A DNA stretch of 17,267 nucleotides from an uncultured Bacilli bacterium (GTDB lineage Bacteria > Bacillota_I > Bacilli_A > RF39 > UBA660). This document shows, piece after piece, positions 8,137 through 16,877 of this stretch. Location of the stretch: positions 1-17,267 of the forward strand of contig CAJTLA010000029.1 of the NCBI GenBank assembly GCA_910576985.1, written 5' to 3'. Every line of letters begins with the position of its first letter. Position 1 is the stretch's first letter. The position numbers were made by a program, and so were the translations under genes. The notes beneath the pieces were generated by a model that was not told where the DNA came from, did not search any database, and saw only the letters and a list, made by a program, of their open reading frames with translations.

Positions 8137-9375
8137 ATGAAAAACATATTGAAGAAAGTAAGTAATATGATTTTGATTGCTGTTATTGTTTTGCCAGGGT
8201 TGATTTTTCCAAGTATGGATGTAGAGGCTGCTTCTAAGACATTAGGAGATTATCGGAAGGAATTGGCGGATTGGGAGGCACAACAAAATGAAAATAAGCA
8301 AAAGCAGCAGCTTACGAAAGATCAAATTAACCAGATTGCAACTTCGATTACAACCAATACCAATACGATCAATCAACTTAGTAATGATATGGTAACATTG
8401 CAAAATGAAATTGTTCAAGCTGAAAAAGATATAGAAGCAAAAAATCAAGAAATCAAGGAATTGGTTAGTTTTTTGCAAGTGGCTGAGGGAGAGTCCGCTT
8501 ATTTGGAATTTGCGTTTGGCGCCAAAGATTTTACTGATTTTATTTATCGAATGGCGATATCAGAACAGCTTTCTTCTTATAATGAAGATTTAATGAAACA
8601 ATATAATAACTTAATTGAAAGTAATAAGAAAAAGAAAATAGAAATTACTGAAAAACAAGAGACTTTGAAGAAAAAGCAGAATGAACTTGCGACTCAAAAG
8701 GTGAAACTTGGGGATGAGTTACAAGCGACATCTGCAGCAAGCGTTTCTATTGAAGAAGAAATTAAAATGATCAGAAATCAAATTCAATATTTAGAGAAAT
8801 TAAAATGTAGGGAAAATGAAAGTGTGGATCAATGTGTAAATCGTAATCAAGTATTACCAGCAGGAACTGCGTTTTTCCGTCCTGTTGTAAGTGGGAAAAT
8901 TACGAGTGAATTTGGAAATCGGTGCTATTGGTTAAATGGTTATCGTTGTGATTTTCATGGAGGACTTGATATGGCACAATCTGGAAGTGCAGTACCTGTT
9001 TATGCTGCAGCACCTGGAATTGTAGTTGGACATACAGACCGAGGAAAATGTGGTGGAAATATGGTTTATATTATCCATAATATTAATGGGAAAAAATATA
9101 CTAGTATGTATGCTCATCTTAGAAGTATTATGGTAAGGGATAAACAGGTTGTTACGATGGATACGCAGATTGGAACAATGGGGGGGAATCCTGCCATTGA
9201 GACTTGGGATGGTTGCAGTAGTGGTCAGCATACACATTTTACTTTAGCAAATGGACATTATTTAGTAGATTATATGTTTTGGAGTCAATTTGAAGCACAT
9301 ATGTTTAATCCTAGGGTTTTAGTCAATGCTCCACGTTTAGGTGGTTCCTTTAGTGGACGTAATCGGAAATATTAA
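8137..9375 (+). CDS. Secreted PcsB/EnvC-like coiled-coil M23 (LytM) peptidase
   Basis: A 412-residue exported protein predicted to act in the cell wall as a peptidoglycan endopeptidase or an activator of one. An N-terminal signal peptide (K-rich start, hydrophobic core, likely cleavage after VEAA near residue 32) is followed by a long Gln/Lys/Glu-rich coiled coil to about residue 225, as in PcsB/EnvC proteins of the division machinery. The C-terminal LytM domain carries the zinc motifs HGGLD (H274, D278) and HTHF (H365, H367), plus YAHL (H327). All are present, so the peptidase is probably active. Six cysteines occur, all in the linker and the LytM domain: KCRENESVDQC, CYWLNGYRC, KCGG and DGCSS. 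AGGTG just upstream supports the ATG at 8137. Confidence 0.92.
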   Translation: MKNILKKVSNMILIAVIVLPGLIFPSMDVEAASKTLGDYRKELADWEAQQNENKQKQQLTKDQINQIATSITTNTNTINQLSNDMVTLQNEIVQAEKDIEAKNQEIKELVSFLQVAEGESAYLEFAFGAKDFTDFIYRMAISEQLSSYNEDLMKQYNNLIESNKKKKIEITEKQETLKKKQNELATQKVKLGDELQATSAASVSIEEEIKMIRNQIQYLEKLKCRENESVDQCVNRNQVLPAGTAFFRPVVSGKITSEFGNRCYWLNGYRCDFHGGLDMAQSGSAVPVYAAAPGIVVGHTDRGKCGGNMVYIIHNINGKKYTSMYAHLRSIMVRDKQVVTMDTQIGTMGGNPAIETWDGCSSGQHTHFTLANGHYLVDYMFWSQFEAHMFNPRVLVNAPRLGGSFSGRNRKY

Positions 9376-9396
9376 AATTGCTTTTGGCAATTTTTT
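9374..9396 (+). terminator. Intrinsic terminator after the M23 peptidase
   Basis: AAAATTGC (9374-9381) pairs with GCAATTTT (9387-9394) across a 5-nt loop, with T residues following. The stem starts in the stop codon (9373-9375). Confidence 0.87.
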
Positions 9397-9419
9397 CTTT
9401 TTTGGTGCATATCATTTAC

Positions 9420-9472
9420 TTGACAGAGATAGAAATTTGATACTATACAAAAAATGGTTTGTTTGATATAAT
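9420..9472 (+). promoter_or_regulatory. Promoter region of the GH73 hydrolase gene (possibly two overlapping promoters)
   Basis: TTGACA at 9420-9425 pairs with TATACA at 9444-9449 (18-base spacer). A second candidate is an extended -10, TGATATAAT, with its TATAAT at 9467-9472. The GH73 ATG at 9501 follows an AGAGGTGAT ribosome binding site. Which of the two is used cannot be decided from sequence. Confidence 0.6.
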
Positions 9473-9500
9473 AGGATGTGGTAAAAAGAGGTGATTTTCC

Positions 9501-12389
9501 ATGAAAAAAAGACTTGGATTTTTATTAATATTTGTACTATGTAGTTTTTTCATTCCTTTCATTTCATCAAAAGCAGCTTCTACTTTTGATGTATATTTAG
9601 AAAATGGAAATCTTAATAATTTTAAAACAAGTTTTGGAACTTATCAAGAGGCATATAATTATGTTCAAGCAAGGGAAAAAGAAAATCGTGCTTATAACTG
9701 GAGTATTTTGAATGGGGTGACCGTTCGATATGCTACTTATGCTTTGGTAAATTTTAATACAAAGGGAAATGCCAATACAACCTATACAATTGAACACAAT
9801 AATAAGCAAGGGTATACAAATGGTGCTTTTGGTGCTGATGCTGCCTTTTTAGGAACTTCAGCAGATGGAACTAAGGTACGATTCAAATTATCCGGTGTGA
9901 TTGGTTGGGTAAATGCGAATGAAGTAGAAGTTGTAAATATCAATCCTAAAAATTATGCGGCAAGATATACTTCTAGTTATCAAGTTGTAAATGGTGAGTT
10001 TACACATAATATTTCTGGAAATACAAATGCTTATAAAATAACAGCAATTACTTTGGGTCATGAAATTCCTAAAGGGGTTGCTAATAATAAATTTTATTGG
10101 AGTTATGATGGACATTATTTTTATACAGAAAGTTTAGAAGGTTTTAGGGCTATGATACGTGATTATAAAGATGGGGTCCATACAAATGCGGTGAATGTAG
10201 GAAGTCCTTATTATAATTATTATCAGTTTTTATCTCATCGTTCTATTTCCAATTATACTTCAAATCAGATTCAACAGGATTTGAGTTATTATACTTCAAA
10301 GGCTGTTCCAGGTACTCCTTTACAGGATCGTCAATCTCAATTGTTTGGGGAACAAGTTACGTTTGTTCAATATCAAGGAGAGTTTGGGGCGAATGCAATG
10401 TTGGTATATGGAGTTGCGAAAAATGAGTCTGCTTTTGGTAGGAGTAATTTCGCAATCAATCGAAATAATTTATTTGGACATAGTGCTTATGATTCTAATC
10501 CAGGAAGTGCGGATTATTATGATACAGTAGGAATTGGAATTTATGCTCATACAAGGTATTTTGTTTCACAAAGTTATACGAACCCAAGTGGAAATAATTA
10601 CTATGGAGGATTTCTTGGTGATAAGGGATCAGGATTTAATGTAAGATATGCATCTGATCCATATTGGGGAGAAAAAGCGGCAAAATACTATTATGCTTTT
10701 GATAAAGTATATGGATATCAAGATTTTAGAAAGTATGGTCTTGGAATTAAAGAGGGGAGTGGAAATTATCCAATTCAAGCAAGTCCAAATAAAAATGCAG
10801 CTACTTTGTATTATACGGGGACAACCAATAATTTTGTAGTTACTGTGTTATCTTCTGTTACTGGTGATTATATTAATGGAAGTAATGTGTGGTATAAGAT
10901 TCAATCTGATCCGACTTTGAATAGTTCTAGAACTGGGTATGTGACAGGTCAAGGATTCTATAATTATGATCATAATGTGGCATATATTCATTCGTCTTAT
11001 TTGACTTATGTTCAAGGTGGAAAAGCAGAAAAGAAACGTTATACGATTAATTTTAATCCAAATGGTGGAACGTTTGATGATTATACAGCAACGACCAAAA
11101 GTTTGAGTGTGGAAGAGTATGTGATTCCAGATATTAAAGCACCAAGTAAGAAAGATTCTGTATTTTTAGGTTGGGATAAGACTGTAGAGGCAGCGACAGA
11201 AAATACAACTTATACAGCTGTTTATCGTTCTAATACAAGTTATCAAATTACATTTGATGCGAATGGAGGAGAATATCCTGATGGAACGACTTCAAAGGTG
11301 GTTTATACAGGTGCTAATGAAAAGCCAATCTTTAATATGGAACCTAGTAAAGATGGATATGTCTTTATTGGTTGGGATAAACAAGTTGTAGCAGCAACTG
11401 GAAATACAATTTATAAGGCTCAATATCAAAATGTTTTAGAAAATGATAAGTTGGTAGAGAAAGATTCATTCTTCTATTTGGATCATATTTCTTCTAAAAA
11501 TGGAAAATTGTATATTAAAGGTTTCCAAACTATTGAGGGGATTAATAATAATTTGAATACTGGTATTCATTATATGGTAATGTTCGTAAATGTAGATAAT
11601 GAGGATGAAGTTTATACAGCGTCTGCTAGAAGATTAAAAGATTCCAAAGAAATTCCATATCCATCTTATGGAATGGGAAACTACGATTATTCTTATGCTT
11701 GGTTTGAATTTGAAACTGATTTTGATGGAATTGAAAATGGAAATTATGTTGCGACTGTTGTTGCTTATACCAATCATGAGTTTTCTGTTTCTATTTTGAG
11801 TAACAAGATGTTTGCTCCACAAGCTACTAGTTATAGTGGAAAAAAAGAAGTGATGATTCGAAATAATTATTATAATGAAGAGCAGCCAGTTGAGTTTGTC
11901 GTTCGTGATCGTAAGTTAGCGGATCGAACAACTAGTACTTATACGTTTAATCAATTTGATCAATTTTTTGAGTTAGATTTTAATGATAAAAATCTATTAC
12001 ATATTAAAGGATATACTTATTCTTATGGTATGAATTTGGCTTCAACAGTGAAAGTATCAAGAAAAATTATATTTGAAAATCAAGAAACGTATGAAACTAT
12101 TTCTATTCCTATAAATGCGATTAAGGGAGATTATGATCCAGTGTTACCAGAAAGTGATTCTTTATCAAAGTCATTGGCTTGGTATGATGGAAATTTAGAT
12201 TTGAGTAATTTGAAAAAAGGAACTTATCGTATTTATTTGGCTACTACTTCTAATATTTCTGATTATTCTGAGTTAACAGATTTGTTTAATCAGGATTTGA
12301 CTGGTAAGACGAAGACGATCAATGGGAAAACATATCAGTTCCAAATTGTTAGTGAACGTGGAAATGTTTTGGAGCTTGTTATTTCATAA
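9501..12389 (+). CDS. Secreted GH73-type glucosaminidase with SH3-like and InlB-type repeats
   Basis: A 962-residue exported cell-wall hydrolase. It has a signal peptide of about 26 residues, then an uncharacterised N-terminal region. The glucosaminidase domain (about residues 275-410) contains VAKNESAFGRS, with E309 as the probable catalytic acid, and NNLFGHSAYD, as in GH73 endo-beta-N-acetylglucosaminidases. An SH3-like wall-binding domain follows (about 422-507). Next are two InlB/Listeria-Bacteroides-type repeats (INFNPNGGTFDD ... FLGWDK and ITFDANGGEYPDG ... FIGWDK, about 513-646). About 310 further residues match no family I recognise, but contain two similar motifs, FFYLDHISS...LYIKG and FFELDFND..LHIKG, suggesting a duplicated beta module. 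No LPXTG anchor or C-terminal membrane helix is seen, so attachment is presumably non-covalent. It follows the M23 peptidase but has its own promoter. Confidence 0.88.
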   Translation: MKKRLGFLLIFVLCSFFIPFISSKAASTFDVYLENGNLNNFKTSFGTYQEAYNYVQAREKENRAYNWSILNGVTVRYATYALVNFNTKGNANTTYTIEHNNKQGYTNGAFGADAAFLGTSADGTKVRFKLSGVIGWVNANEVEVVNINPKNYAARYTSSYQVVNGEFTHNISGNTNAYKITAITLGHEIPKGVANNKFYWSYDGHYFYTESLEGFRAMIRDYKDGVHTNAVNVGSPYYNYYQFLSHRSISNYTSNQIQQDLSYYTSKAVPGTPLQDRQSQLFGEQVTFVQYQGEFGANAMLVYGVAKNESAFGRSNFAINRNNLFGHSAYDSNPGSADYYDTVGIGIYAHTRYFVSQSYTNPSGNNYYGGFLGDKGSGFNVRYASDPYWGEKAAKYYYAFDKVYGYQDFRKYGLGIKEGSGNYPIQASPNKNAATLYYTGTTNNFVVTVLSSVTGDYINGSNVWYKIQSDPTLNSSRTGYVTGQGFYNYDHNVAYIHSSYLTYVQGGKAEKKRYTINFNPNGGTFDDYTATTKSLSVEEYVIPDIKAPSKKDSVFLGWDKTVEAATENTTYTAVYRSNTSYQITFDANGGEYPDGTTSKVVYTGANEKPIFNMEPSKDGYVFIGWDKQVVAATGNTIYKAQYQNVLENDKLVEKDSFFYLDHISSKNGKLYIKGFQTIEGINNNLNTGIHYMVMFVNVDNEDEVYTASARRLKDSKEIPYPSYGMGNYDYSYAWFEFETDFDGIENGNYVATVVAYTNHEFSVSILSNKMFAPQATSYSGKKEVMIRNNYYNEEQPVEFVVRDRKLADRTTSTYTFNQFDQFFELDFNDKNLLHIKGYTYSYGMNLASTVKVSRKIIFENQETYETISIPINAIKGDYDPVLPESDSLSKSLAWYDGNLDLSNLKKGTYRIYLATTSNISDYSELTDLFNQDLTGKTKTINGKTYQFQIVSERGNVLELVIS

Positions 12390-12416
12390 AGGTACGAATG
12401 AATTCGTATCTTTTTT
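12388..12416 (+). terminator. Intrinsic terminator of the GH73 gene
   Basis: An 11-bp stem (12388-12398 with 12403-12413, one G-T pair, core TACGAA/TTCGTA) with a 4-nt loop is followed by T residues. It begins in the stop codon. Confidence 0.87.
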
Positions 12417-12447
12417 ATATTTTCAATTTTTTTGAAAAATTTTTTGT

Positions 12448-12499
12448 TACTGTATAGTTACAAAATGACGAAATTTGATGAAAAAAAGTTATACTGTAT
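12448..12499. promoter_or_regulatory. Possible control region with two TACTGTAT direct repeats
   Basis: TACTGTAT occurs at 12448-12455 and again at 12492-12499, 44 bases apart (about four helical turns). They lie in the AT-rich leader between the GH73 terminator and the phase-variable gene. The second copy overlaps a possible -10 (TATACT, 12490-12495). No convincing -35 box is seen, so the promoter of the downstream gene is unassigned. Confidence 0.25.
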
Positions 12500-12536
12500 T
12501 TGTAGAATAGATTTCAGAAATTATTTTTTTGAAGTT

Positions 12537-12556
12537 AGGAGAGGAAGGAAAATATG
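12537..12556 (+). promoter_or_regulatory. Strong ribosome binding site and ATG that fix the start of the prepilin-like gene
   Basis: AGGAGAGGAAGG (12537-12548) lies 5 bases before the ATG at 12554-12556. No other ribosome binding site precedes the pilin motif. As sequenced, this ATG reads only 14 codons, through the G run, to a TAA at 12596-12598. Confidence 0.8.
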
Positions 12557-15500
12557 ATATTAACAAATAGTAACCTAGGGGGGGGGCATAAGGAATAAAG
12601 CCTTTACTCTAATAGAACTTTTAGCGGTCATAATGGTTATAGGAGTGATTGCTTTGATTGTGTCTCCGATTATATTGAATGTGATTGGAAAGTCAAAGAA
12701 AGCTACATTTACTCGTAGTATTGATGGACTGGTTGATGTGGTAAGGATTGACCATCATGATGATGATTTTAAGGCTCCAAGAGAATATTTCTATAATCAA
12801 GGGGAGCTAACCTTATTGACAGTGAATAATAAAGCACGGAATGAATCTATAGAAACTAATGGAAGAATAGATGGAAATGGGTTTATTTATGTAGATGAAG
12901 ATGGAAGAATTCGGATTGATAATGTTTGTGATAAGGAGTATTGTGCGAATGGAGAGTCAAAAGAAATTGACATCATAGAAAATGGTTCGGGAACAATTCC
13001 AGAAGTTGATAAAGAAGATCCAATGATAATATTAAATGGGGATAGTACGGTTTATATAGAGATTGGTGGAACTTATCAAGAATTGGGTGCAATAGCACAA
13101 ACAAAAAGTGGGAAAAAGTTAGAATATACGACAGAATTTCGTTTGAATGGAAGTAAAGTAGATTCGATTGATACCAGTAGAGAAGGTGTGTATCAAATTC
13201 TTTATCAAACGAGTAATAATAATAAAATAGCATCTGTCATTAGAACAGTAGCAGTATTAAATATGGAACCAGTGATTACAATGACAGAATCCAGTGGAAC
13301 ATATGAGAAAGAAAAAGAAGTGTTAATCAATGTAAGTGGCGTGAAACCAAATACTGTAGAAAGTTTTACATATGAAATTAAGAAGGATAATGAAAGTATC
13401 AAAACAGAAACAGTATATGGATTAACAAAAACGATTTTATTAAATGAAACAGGAGTTTATGAGGTGATTGTAACAGCAATAGATGATCATCATCACACTT
13501 CTACAGTTAGTAGAATATATAAAATAGATACATTAGGTCCAGTAATTGTGTTTGATCCAGAAGTAGTTTCTTTAGAATCAGAAGAAGTAGATGGATATAA
13601 TTTGTTTACAGGAGTCACAGTAACTGATAATGTAGAAGGTGTCATTGACCATAGTAAAATTAAAACTTCAGGAACGTTGGAGAAGATACCTGGAACTTAT
13701 AAGGTAACGTATACAGTAAGTGATTCTTTAGGAAATCGTAGTAGTAAAGAGCGTACTTTTGTAGTAGTAGATGGAACCAAACCTGAAATTGTAATTAGTC
13801 CAAACGAAGAAAGTACGTTTGTAAAGAGTAAGACAGTTACAATTCATGTAACGGATAATATAAAAGTAAATAGTATTACATATGTGGTTATTAAAGATAA
13901 TGTAAGAGGAGAGGAACAAACAATTATTAATGGAGGAAAAGTTACATTAAATGAAGGAACAGGAAATTATGTAATAGAAGTAACAGCAGTAGATAGTAGT
14001 AATAACAGTAGAACAGTAACATCAGGAATTTATAAAATAGATACTACGAAACCAAGTATAACAGTACCAGAGAATACAAATGTTAAGATTACAGAAGTAA
14101 CAGGATATGATTTAATGACAGGAGTTATCGTAAGTGATAATAGTGGGGTAACACCAAGAGTAGAGACACGTGGCAGTTTAACAGCAATATTGGGGGAACA
14201 AACAGTTACTTATAAAGTGATTGATCAAGCTGGGAACGAAGAAACTGTTATAAGAAGGTTTACCATAGTAGAAGCAGAAGGACCAATCTTGAATTTTAGT
14301 AATGTAAGTACAGGAGATATTTGGACACAAGCTCAAACGATTATAGTAACAGCAACAGATAATAGTAATTTAAAAACATTTACTTATGAAGTGGTGAAAG
14401 ATGGTGTATCAAAGGGAGTAAGTAACGTGAGTGTAAGCGGAAAAAATGCGTCAGCAAATGTTACATTAAATGAAAGTGGGATTTATAGTATTAAGTTATT
14501 AGGAAGTGATGTGTATAATAACGTAAATACGTTAAGCAGTGGAGAATACAAAATTGATGTAACAGATCCAATTGTTGGAGGTGTGAGTCCAAATGGAACA
14601 ATGGGAAGTAATGGATGGTATACAAGTGATATAACATTTAGTATAACAAATGGATCAGATACATTATCAGGACATAAGAGCACAACAGTATCACCGACAA
14701 GTTTAACAAGTAATACGACAGGAAAAAGTGTAGTTGTAACAACGGAGGATAACGCTGGAAATCAAAGGACAGCAACATTTGGACCATATAAAATAGATAA
14801 AACAGCACCAATATTTACAGTAAAATTAAGTTCTGTAGAAACTATAACAGAAGGAGAAAGTCATGTAATAACAAGTTATTTTAATACCCCATCATGGAGT
14901 ATTAGTGGAGAAGGTAGTATTGTTTGTAAAAATGGAAGTACCACAATAACAAATACAAATAGTTTGGCAGTAGGAACACATGAGATAATATGTACAGCAA
15001 CAGGCCAGAATGGTTTAACACAATCTGCAAGAAAAACATTTGAAGTAAGTTCTGCTTGTGTTGATCCTAATATTCCAAGTCCCACCTTATCAAATGGTTT
15101 ATTACCAATAAAATGGAATGGAAGCGATTGGGTAGTAGCGGACAGAAACAATCCAGCTGGTGAAAATCAATGGTATGATTATTGTTCACAAATGTGGGCG
15201 AATGCGGCAAGTGTGACAAGCACATTTAGAGATGCGCCTACTGGAACGGTTGTACCAGAATCTGAAATTAATGCCCATTTTGTATGGATCCCAAGGTATG
15301 AATATGATTACATAAGTATAAGAAATTATGCAGGAGGCTCGAAAGAACAACCAGGAGAAATACAGATTAATTTTATACCCAAGAGCCAAACCACTGCGAG
15401 TAATATTTATAAATATAAAATTCATCCAGCTTTTACATTTGGAAATCAGGAGTTAGCAGGATTTTGGGCAGGAAAATTTGAGACAACAGGGAGCAAAGAT

Positions 15501-16244
15501 TTTCCAATAATAAGACCAAATGAGGGATCTTTAGCTTTAGCGCGAAATATTTCTTTAAGAAGTCAATTTAATGCAGCTAAAAAATTTAGTGAATCAGGAA
15601 ATAATTATGGAATAAGTACAAGTGCAGATGCCCATATGATGAAGAATAGCGAGTGGGGAGCGATAGCATATTTAAGTCAAAGTAAATATGGAAAATACGG
15701 AAATAGTGATTACTCAGGGGCTAATAAAGAAATATATATTAATAGTCATCCATTGAAAGATACAGGATACAGTTTTGGTGCTCCTGGAAGCTCTGTTAGT
15801 TATGGTGCCAAATATACATATGAAGTAAGCCCAGAAGGAACGGGGGCCTCAACAACAGGAACAATATATGGAGTATATGACATGAGTGGAGGGACATTAG
15901 AATATGTAATGGGAGTATATAGTTCAAGTTCTTCTTTGACTAGGTCTGGTTTTTCAAAAGATACTTTGCCAGAAAGCAAGTATTTTGATAATTATTCGAC
16001 TAGCTCTTTCGATACAGCATGTAATAATGGAATATGCTATGGACAGGCTTTAAGTGAGACGAGTGGTTGGTATTTTGATAAAACTAGTTTTGTTGACTCT
16101 AGTTATCCATGGTTACTTCGTGGTTGTCATTATGAGTGTGAAGCTTCAGCTGGAATATTTGGTTTATCTAGTGGACTTGGAAATCAAATTACTAGTGGAT
16201 ATAATGATAGTGCTAGAAGAATTCGTGTAGTTTTATTAGACTAG
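12554..16244 (+). CDS. Prepilin-like, Ig-repeat, FGE/lectin-fold surface protein; frame broken by a poly-G run (candidate phase-OFF)
   Basis: The frame ending at the TAG at 16242-16244 contains AFTLIELLAVI (from 12600), a classic type IV prepilin sequence: cleavage after Ala, mature Phe1 and Glu5, then a hydrophobic helix. The only in-frame ATG, at 12633, lies inside that helix, and a TAG at 12576-12578 closes the frame upstream. The ATG at 12554, with its strong ribosome binding site, joins this frame if the G run at 12578-12586 has 8 or 11 bases instead of 9. The restored protein would be about 1229 residues: a 16-residue leader, the pilin helix, a DUF5011-like domain (about 155-235), several Ig-like units to about 840 (recurring YKIDT..P boundaries), and a C-terminal FGE/lectin-fold domain (about 845-1229) closely related to the gene at the left edge. 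Its final ~100 residues keep the fold (WLLRGC...RIRVVLLD) but are AT-rich, without a DGR-like composition. Role inferred as a pilus-associated or surface adhesin. Confidence 0.85.
12578..12586 (+). repeat. G9 homopolymer, candidate phase-variation switch
   Basis: Nine consecutive G bases lie 21 bases into the reading frame that begins at 12554, in a genome of about one-third GC. With nine Gs the ATG frame ends after 14 codons; with 3n+2 Gs it continues into the pilin motif and the full-length protein. Such runs commonly change length by slipped-strand mispairing in phase-variable surface genes. A sequencing or assembly miscount of the run is the main alternative. Confidence 0.8.
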
Positions 16245-16388
16245 AAAACTTAAAAAACGAATCATAATTGAGATTTCTGAAGATGATTGTGGTATATGAT
16301 CTTTTGATTGAATCTAAACAGATGAATAATATGTTTTTGATCTTTTCAGATCTTAGTGGAAATGATAATATTTTGAAAATGTAAAAAT
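16245..16388. other. Intergenic stretch with one doubtful 33-codon ORF
   Basis: Between the prepilin-like gene and the terminator at 16389 no known gene is seen. A small ORF (ATG 16283 to TAA 16384, 33 residues, beginning MIVVYDLLIES) ends just before that terminator. It lacks a good ribosome binding site and has no recognisable relative. It may be chance or the tail of a decayed gene. Confidence 0.15.
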
Positions 16389-16425
16389 AAAGTGTGTAGG
16401 TTAATAAAGGTGACTACACACTTTT
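16389..16425 (+). terminator. Intrinsic terminator just upstream of the group II intron
   Basis: AAAGTGTGTAG (16389-16399) pairs with CTACACACTTT (16414-16424) over a 14-nt loop and is followed by T. It probably terminates the prepilin-like gene. The intron-like sequence begins about 7 bases later. Confidence 0.8.
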
Positions 16426-16431
16426 ATGATT

Positions 16432-16805
16432 GTGCCATGCATGGCATATATCTAGTTGGTGAAAGTTCAATACACGTGTAGGTATCGACGAAGTGTTAGG
16501 CTGTCACAAAGCATTAGTCGTGAGGCTTGGGGCTAAAGGAAGTGTGGAACAAAATCGAGGGCTAATGAACAGGAACTTACTATAAGGTTGCATAAACGGA
16601 TAAGGTTGTTCAACAAACTAAAGTCTAAAATATACTCGTAACTTTGTGTAGTAAAGTGAGTAGCTAATCGAGGAAAGATATATGCCTTACTGCGAGAGGT
16701 CTTGTAAACAATTAAGGAGAATTCTATTAAGAAAATCGGTCGAAAAAGGTTTATTGCAAGAAGTTAGCAGGGGGCGTAGTACTAAGAAATTAGGAATGAC
16801 TGAAT
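16432..16805 (+). mobile_element. 5' part of a group II intron ribozyme (truncated)
   Basis: Starting at GTGCC (16432), with the 12-bp palindrome GCCATGCATGGC at 16434-16445, this non-coding stretch has segments familiar from bacterial group II introns. They include TATCGACGAAGTGTT (around 16482), an AAAGGAAGTGTGGAACAAAATC segment, GAGGAAAGATATATGCCTTACTGCGAGAGGTCTTG (around 16670-16705; only short parts are diagnostic), and GAAGTTAGCAGGGGGCGTAGTA (around 16762), which usually lies just before the intron-encoded reverse transcriptase. No reverse transcriptase ORF and no domain V hairpin follow, so the 3' part is lost. The right boundary is approximate, and the subclass cannot be assigned by eye. 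Identification rests on remembered family sequence and has not been aligned. Confidence 0.7.
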
Positions 16806-16877
16806 AATTTGTAGTTTTTACTACTGAAATTGAAATAGACTATAATCAGAATGAACAAATCCTGTAAAAGATATTAG

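Noticed and set aside
12420..12438. Second terminator (TTTTCAA/TTGAAAA hairpin) after the GH73 gene
   Set aside because: It is only 7 weak, nearly all-AT pairs and sits just beyond a good terminator; it is expected by chance in such AT-rich DNA.
12800..15060. CRISPR or tandem DNA repeats in the Ig-like region
   Set aside because: The repetition is at the level of protein domains with diverged DNA; no regular repeat-spacer pattern is seen.
12633..16244. ATG at 12633 as the true start of the large surface gene
   Set aside because: It lies inside the prepilin hydrophobic helix, after AFTLIELLAVI. It has no ribosome binding site and would discard the cleavage site and Glu5.
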